A DNA stretch of 64,000 bases, taken from assembly GCA_030765045.1 (NCBI GenBank), contig CM060963.1, forward strand, positions 95,758,676 to 95,822,675. Reading direction: 5' to 3'. Source of the stretch: Tenodera sinensis. Lineage: Eukaryota > Arthropoda > Insecta > Mantodea > Mantidae. The notes beneath the pieces are model-generated. The model searched no databases, was not told the DNA's origin, and saw only the letters and a program-made list of their open reading frames with translations. Numbering within the stretch: position 1 is the first letter of the stretch; every line of letters starts with the position of its first letter. Positions 63,709 to 64,000 of this stretch are shown in pieces. Position numbers and translations under genes: made by a program.

Positions 63709-64000
63709 AGTGGTCTATATCACCACTCTTTCCCTACTATTTCCAACTTCTTAGTTTTACGAATAGCCAACAGCTACAGGGCTTGCCTGACACATACGGA
63801 ATAGTTTAGTGTTCCATGCTAACAAAGGACATTTGTAGTTAATAAAATTGGAGGAAGCGCTTGCATTGCCACCAACATTTTTCCTTGCCTTGGTTGGGGC
63901 ACGCTCAAATCCTGCTTACATCCCCACCTTACTTTGTATCTCATTGCCTTTTATAGTTATTAGGTACAGGATATCTTTCTATTTGTATTTCTTTCCTTTA
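63709..64000. other. Window end, nothing identified
   Basis: No gene or repeat recognised in the last 290 bp. Confidence 0.5.

Overview
This is a eukaryotic, almost certainly insect, genomic window: AT-rich, gene-poor and very repeat-rich. I find no complete host protein-coding gene, rRNA, functional tRNA gene or CRISPR array. The insect assignment is inferred from the mix of Jockey-type LINEs, mariner and Tigger/pogo remnants, tRNA-derived SINE heads and heat-shock-type core promoters with an arthropod TCAKTY initiator. It looks like a species with a large genome; I cannot fix the order.

Layout. 0.4-1.0 kb holds two opposed LINE fragments, a C-terminal piece on minus and an RNase H piece on plus. 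2.2-2.7 kb is an unexplained GC-rich island. 4.8-6.0 kb is a decayed Tigger/pogo DNA transposon. 6.9-17.2 kb is the coding core: two related but distinct Jockey-clade non-LTR retrotransposons, head to tail on the minus strand. LINE-A has ORF1 about 11.67-9.92 kb and ORF2 9939-7234. LINE-B has ORF1 about 16.8-15.21 kb and ORF2 15210-12505. Both ORF2 frames are exactly 2706 bp, carry endonuclease then reverse transcriptase with YADD, and are broken only by one (B) or two (A) in-frame stop codons. Each ORF1 has a PRE_C2HC-type region and three CCHC knuckles.

The other 47 kb is AT-rich and dominated by an unnamed, apparently non-autonomous repeat of about 0.87 kb, called here the ACTTTCTCTAC repeat. 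Ten copies in both orientations (17.6, 24.5, 26.9, 29.4, 32.2, 41.2, 47.0, 47.8, 52.2 and 63.0 kb) make up roughly 12% of the window. It has a near-palindromic left end, an inverted copy of the same motif near the right end, and internal sites that have expanded into different microsatellites in different copies. Also present are two candidate solo LTRs (23.7-24.1 and 44.9-45.5 kb) and a third, LTR-like promoter at 54.95-55.04 kb; two of these three promoters have perfect heat-shock elements. There are mariner remnants near 19.3-20.5 kb, a 143-bp hAT-like MITE at 33.3 kb, several tRNA-derived SINE heads, five fragments of other LINE reverse transcriptases (35.3, 37.1, 38.9, 42.9, 58.4 kb), and long simple repeats including an uninterrupted (CA)n of about 805 bp at 28.26-29.06 kb.

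Nothing here forms a host pathway. The best candidates for undescribed biology are the ACTTTCTCTAC repeat family and the heat-shock-element promoters in LTR-like sequences. All family assignments are from reading the sequence and translations; no database search was run.
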